This document shows positions 61,284-63,377 of a DNA stretch of 63,377 nucleotides, one piece after another; position 1 is the first letter of the stretch, and every line of letters begins with the position of its first letter. Location of the stretch: NCBI GenBank assembly GCA_964486215.1, contig CAZALI010000004.1, positions 1-63,377 on the forward strand. Direction: 5' to 3'. The translations under genes were made by a program, and so were the position numbers. The DNA is from RUG343 sp964486215 (GTDB taxonomy: Bacteria; Bacillota_I; Bacilli_A; RF39; UBA660). Under the pieces are notes generated by a model. That model was not told the origin of the DNA and searched no databases. It saw only the letters and a list, made by a program, of their open reading frames with translations.

Positions 61284-62204
61284 ATGAAAAAATGTAAAAT
61301 TATTATGAATCCTAAAAGTGGTAAAAAGAAAAAGACCAATTATACTGCTTTATATGACATACTTAGAAATCACGGTTATGATGCGGAAATAATATATACT
61401 AAAGCAGCCAAAGATGCCACTAAAATAGTAGAAGAATTACCTAATGATATTGATTTAGTAATTTCTGCTGGTGGAGATGGTACTCTAAATGAAGTAGTAA
61501 CTGGTGATATGCATAGGAGAAAAATGCTTACTCTAGCTAACTTACCACTTGGTACTGTAAATGATGTAGGTAATATGTATGGACTACATCAAAGCACTTT
61601 AAAAAATTTAGAAGCTATATTAAATGGTGTCCCTAAAAAGATAGATGTTTGCTATATAAATGATACAGTATTTGTCTATGTAGCTTGTTTAGGAGACTAT
61701 ACTGATATGGCTTATGCTACACCAAGAGATTTAAAAAAGATGTATGGTAAATTTGGTTATATTATGTATGGATTAAAACAATTTTTAACTAATAAAATCC
61801 ATAATTATAATATCAGATATACTGTAAATGGAAAAACTTATACCGATGATTATTCATTCTTCTTTATTACTAATTCATCACGTATTGCTGGAGTAGACGA
61901 TGTCTACTATGATATAAAATTAGATGATAATATGTTCGAAGTAGCTATGGCTAAAATAAGACGTAAAAAAGATATGTTTAAACTATTAGGTATGATGTTT
62001 ACTAGTGATATAGAAAATATACCTAATATAACTTACTATCAAACATCATCTATAGATATAGAATTCTTAAATCCACCTAAGACATCTTGGTGTATAGATG
62101 GAGAAGAATACAAGAGTACTAGTACTAAATTTTCACTTAAAGTTATTAAAGGGCCTAAGATGTTAATGCCTAAAGTGAATCTAGATAGATTATTCAATAA
62201 ATGA
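61284..62204 (+). CDS. Diacylglycerol/lipid kinase family protein
   Basis: A 306-residue member of the DagK/YegS family (ATP-dependent lipid phosphorylation at the inner membrane face). IIMNPKSGKKKK opens it, SAGGDGTLNEVVTG (about residues 61-74) is the nucleotide site, and LPLGTVNDVGN the next conserved block. The C-terminal beta domain ends with SWCIDGE, typical of the family. It follows the phosphoglycerol transferase gene, whose reaction releases diacylglycerol, so recycling of that lipid is a reasonable role. AGGAGG precedes the start. Confidence 0.92.
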   Translation: MKKCKIIMNPKSGKKKKTNYTALYDILRNHGYDAEIIYTKAAKDATKIVEELPNDIDLVISAGGDGTLNEVVTGDMHRRKMLTLANLPLGTVNDVGNMYGLHQSTLKNLEAILNGVPKKIDVCYINDTVFVYVACLGDYTDMAYATPRDLKKMYGKFGYIMYGLKQFLTNKIHNYNIRYTVNGKTYTDDYSFFFITNSSRIAGVDDVYYDIKLDDNMFEVAMAKIRRKKDMFKLLGMMFTSDIENIPNITYYQTSSIDIEFLNPPKTSWCIDGEEYKSTSTKFSLKVIKGPKMLMPKVNLDRLFNK

Positions 62205-62218
62205 AATGAGGACTAATT

Positions 62219-62716
62219 ATGAATGAACAAGAACAAGCAGATAAAAAAATGATTTTTAATTACTTAAAAGAATTTGCTGATCCGCTTCCATATAAAATGA
62301 GAGATAGAGATTTATCTATACATTATTATAAAGACTATATAGAAGCAAAATATAGAGGATTAAATACTCATCATCAGACTTATGATGTAAATGCTAGTAT
62401 CATAGTATATTGTGATAAAGTATTAATTAATATATATGAAAAACATGCCTATTATGATAAGAATACTGGTACTAAAATATCTAAAAAAAGATATCAAACA
62501 GGTGGTTTTGAATTATTAAATGATATCATTAATATGCAAAATGTAACTACTATGGTTGAAACTCATAGAAAAGGAAATAAAGCAGGTAAAAAAGAAGTTA
62601 ATATCCTAGCTAATGAAAAAGAATATACTTTTACTGATGGTAATGATTTCTTACATAATTATCATGGACTTCAAGAGTATTATAATCAAAATAAAGAACA
62701 TGTTAAAAGAATATAA
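62219..62716 (+). CDS. Soluble protein of unknown function
   Basis: A 165-residue protein without membrane helix or signal peptide. I do not recognise it. His, Tyr and Lys are frequent (LSIHYYKDYIEAKYR, NTHHQTYDVNASIIVYCDK), and the second half (KKEVNILANEKEYTFTDG) suggests a beta-strand-rich fold. It starts 15 bases after the lipid kinase with GAGGAC upstream, so the two are likely cotranscribed. A terminator hairpin contains its stop codon. Confidence 0.72.
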   Translation: MNEQEQADKKMIFNYLKEFADPLPYKMRDRDLSIHYYKDYIEAKYRGLNTHHQTYDVNASIIVYCDKVLINIYEKHAYYDKNTGTKISKKRYQTGGFELLNDIINMQNVTTMVETHRKGNKAGKKEVNILANEKEYTFTDGNDFLHNYHGLQEYYNQNKEHVKRI

Positions 62717-62735
62717 TTTAAATATTCTTTTTTTT
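62705..62735 (+). terminator. Terminator after the lipid-kinase operon
   Basis: AAGAATAT and ATATTCTT pair around a loop that contains the stop codon (62714-62716). A T run follows. Confidence 0.85.
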
Positions 62736-62736
62736 A

Positions 62737-62745
62737 TGATAATAT
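62737..62745 (+). promoter_or_regulatory. Extended -10 promoter of the last gene
   Basis: TGaTAATAT (-10 at 62740-62745), two bases after the terminator T run. Confidence 0.5.
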
Positions 62746-62763
62746 CTTATTAGAGGTAAAATT

Positions 62764-63377
62764 ATGTTTCAAAAGAGAAGAGAACAAAAATTAGTAATTA
62801 AATTATCTTTATATTTATTATATTTAATTATAATAACTATTCTTTTTATCGCAGCTTATAATATTTATAAAGATTCTAATACTATAAAATCTTTTAATAA
62901 AGTAGAAAAGACAAGTGATTATGCTTATATAAATATATCTCGTATGTCTAATAAATTTGCCTATTATAAAGATAAAAATATTGGTATACACTACGTAATG
63001 GAAATAGAAGATACTAATAAATGGCATACGTATTTAATAGCTATAAATGAAGATAATATAAGTAAATATCAAGAACTTATAGATTATACTAATAATAAAG
63101 TAAAGAAAGCTAAACCAATCAAAGTATATGGTTATCCTATTGTTATAAGTGATGAATTAAAAAATGTTTCTATTAAACATATAAATGAATTCTTACCAAA
63201 AGAAAATGAAGTAAATATTAATAAAGACAATTATGATGATTATTTAACTAATTGTTACTTAGATACTACTAAGTCAAAAAAAGAAGACTTTAATTTATTA
63301 CTATTCATAGTACTATTCTTAATACTAATAATGATCTTTTTAATGATATATACATTATTAGAAAATAACATAGTAGT
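62764..63377 (+). CDS. Membrane protein of unknown function, cut by the window end
   Basis: An open frame from ATG 62764, with TTAGAGGT upstream, to the end of the window without a stop (204 codons seen). A basic N-terminus (MFQKRREQKLVIKLS) leads to a hydrophobic helix (about residues 14-36). An extracytoplasmic part of about 140 residues follows (YAYINISRMSNKFAYYK, HYVMEIEDTNKWHTYLIAI), then a second helix (about 179-199). This layout, a loop between two helices, is seen in membrane proteins with a small external sensor or binding domain. No family recognised. The remainder lies beyond the window. Confidence 0.7.
   Translation, partial: MFQKRREQKLVIKLSLYLLYLIIITILFIAAYNIYKDSNTIKSFNKVEKTSDYAYINISRMSNKFAYYKDKNIGIHYVMEIEDTNKWHTYLIAINEDNISKYQELIDYTNNKVKKAKPIKVYGYPIVISDELKNVSIKHINEFLPKENEVNINKDNYDDYLTNCYLDTTKSKKEDFNLLLFIVLFLILIMIFLMIYTLLENNIV

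Noticed and set aside
62824..63027. Reverse-strand ORF near the window end
   Set aside because: It lies wholly within the open frame from 62764, which has a ribosome site, a membrane helix layout and the codon use of its neighbours.
1..63377. Recoding of TGA as tryptophan (Mollicutes code)
   Set aside because: TGA ends tsaB, tsaE, the lipid kinase and other genes exactly at conserved ends, and Trp is always TGG in conserved positions.
1..63377. Insertion sequences, prophage or integrase genes
   Set aside because: No transposase, integrase or phage structural gene was recognised; the unusual small genes at 31089 and 36192 lack flanking repeats.

Overview
The window comes from the chromosome of a very AT-rich, low-GC, Gram-positive (monoderm) bacterium that uses the standard genetic code: TGA terminates several genes, such as the genes ending at 2388 and 62204, and tryptophan is TGG. 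It has a full wall and surface-polymer machinery (LCP protein, PASTA proteins, lipoteichoic-acid-synthase-type enzymes, a TagGH-type ABC exporter, LicD, sortase). The gene complement and style fit an uncultured Bacilli/Mollicutes-related gut lineage; that placement is inference. Genes are packed tightly and mostly on the + strand. Gene borders often consist of a hairpin terminator that contains the stop codon, followed directly by an extended -10 promoter (TGnTATAAT).  LAYOUT. 1-297: the end of an rRNA operon (23S 3' end, 5S, terminator). 320-25023: mainly housekeeping genes in short operons. These are tsaE-tsaB-rimI-tsaD (t6A modification of tRNA), a FIST-domain protein, a thioester-domain adhesin with its sortase, an AIM24-family protein with PcrA helicase, a nucleotidyltransferase, a zinc metallopeptidase with LigA, an anchored OB-fold-like protein, and gatCAB. 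They are followed by a two-sensor-domain GGDEF protein, a YihY protein, a frameshifted lipoteichoic acid synthase and an anchored partner. 25035-33116: wall-associated genes. These are an LCP-PASTA fusion on the - strand, a small zinc-knuckle-like ORF, a secreted glucosaminidase with Ig-like domains, a candidate type I toxin locus missed by ordinary ORF calling, and a six-PASTA membrane protein without a kinase.  33237-61261: a large surface-polysaccharide/teichoic-acid locus of about 28 kb. It holds many glycosyltransferases (GT2, GT4, GT32-like), a membrane acyltransferase joined in frame to a repeat-bearing GH25 muramidase, a TagF-like polymerase, two IspD/TarI-type cytidylyltransferases, the TagG/TagH-like exporter, GT-C-like membrane proteins (DUF6020, DUF2142), a GT2 plus DUF2304 pair, a Wzx-type flippase, LicD, and a SDR and AraD pair. 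It ends with a second acyltransferase and a second LTA-synthase-like phosphoglycerol transferase. 61284-63377: a diacylglycerol kinase family protein, which may recycle lipid released by LTA synthesis, and two uncharacterised genes, the last cut by the window end.  HOW IT WORKS TOGETHER (inference). The cytidylyltransferases, AraD epimerase and SDR would make CDP-activated alditols. The glycosyltransferases and TagF-like enzyme build the polymer. TagGH and the flippase export it, LCP attaches it to peptidoglycan, and LicD and the acyltransferases decorate it. The repeat-bearing muramidase and the glucosaminidase remodel the wall.  The strongest unexplained signal is at 31030-31250. A 30-residue single-helix peptide ORF has a Shine-Dalgarno that can be sequestered, and its 5' leader can pair over 16 bases with its 3' tail. 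This resembles a type I toxin mRNA, and it sits between two convergent wall genes.
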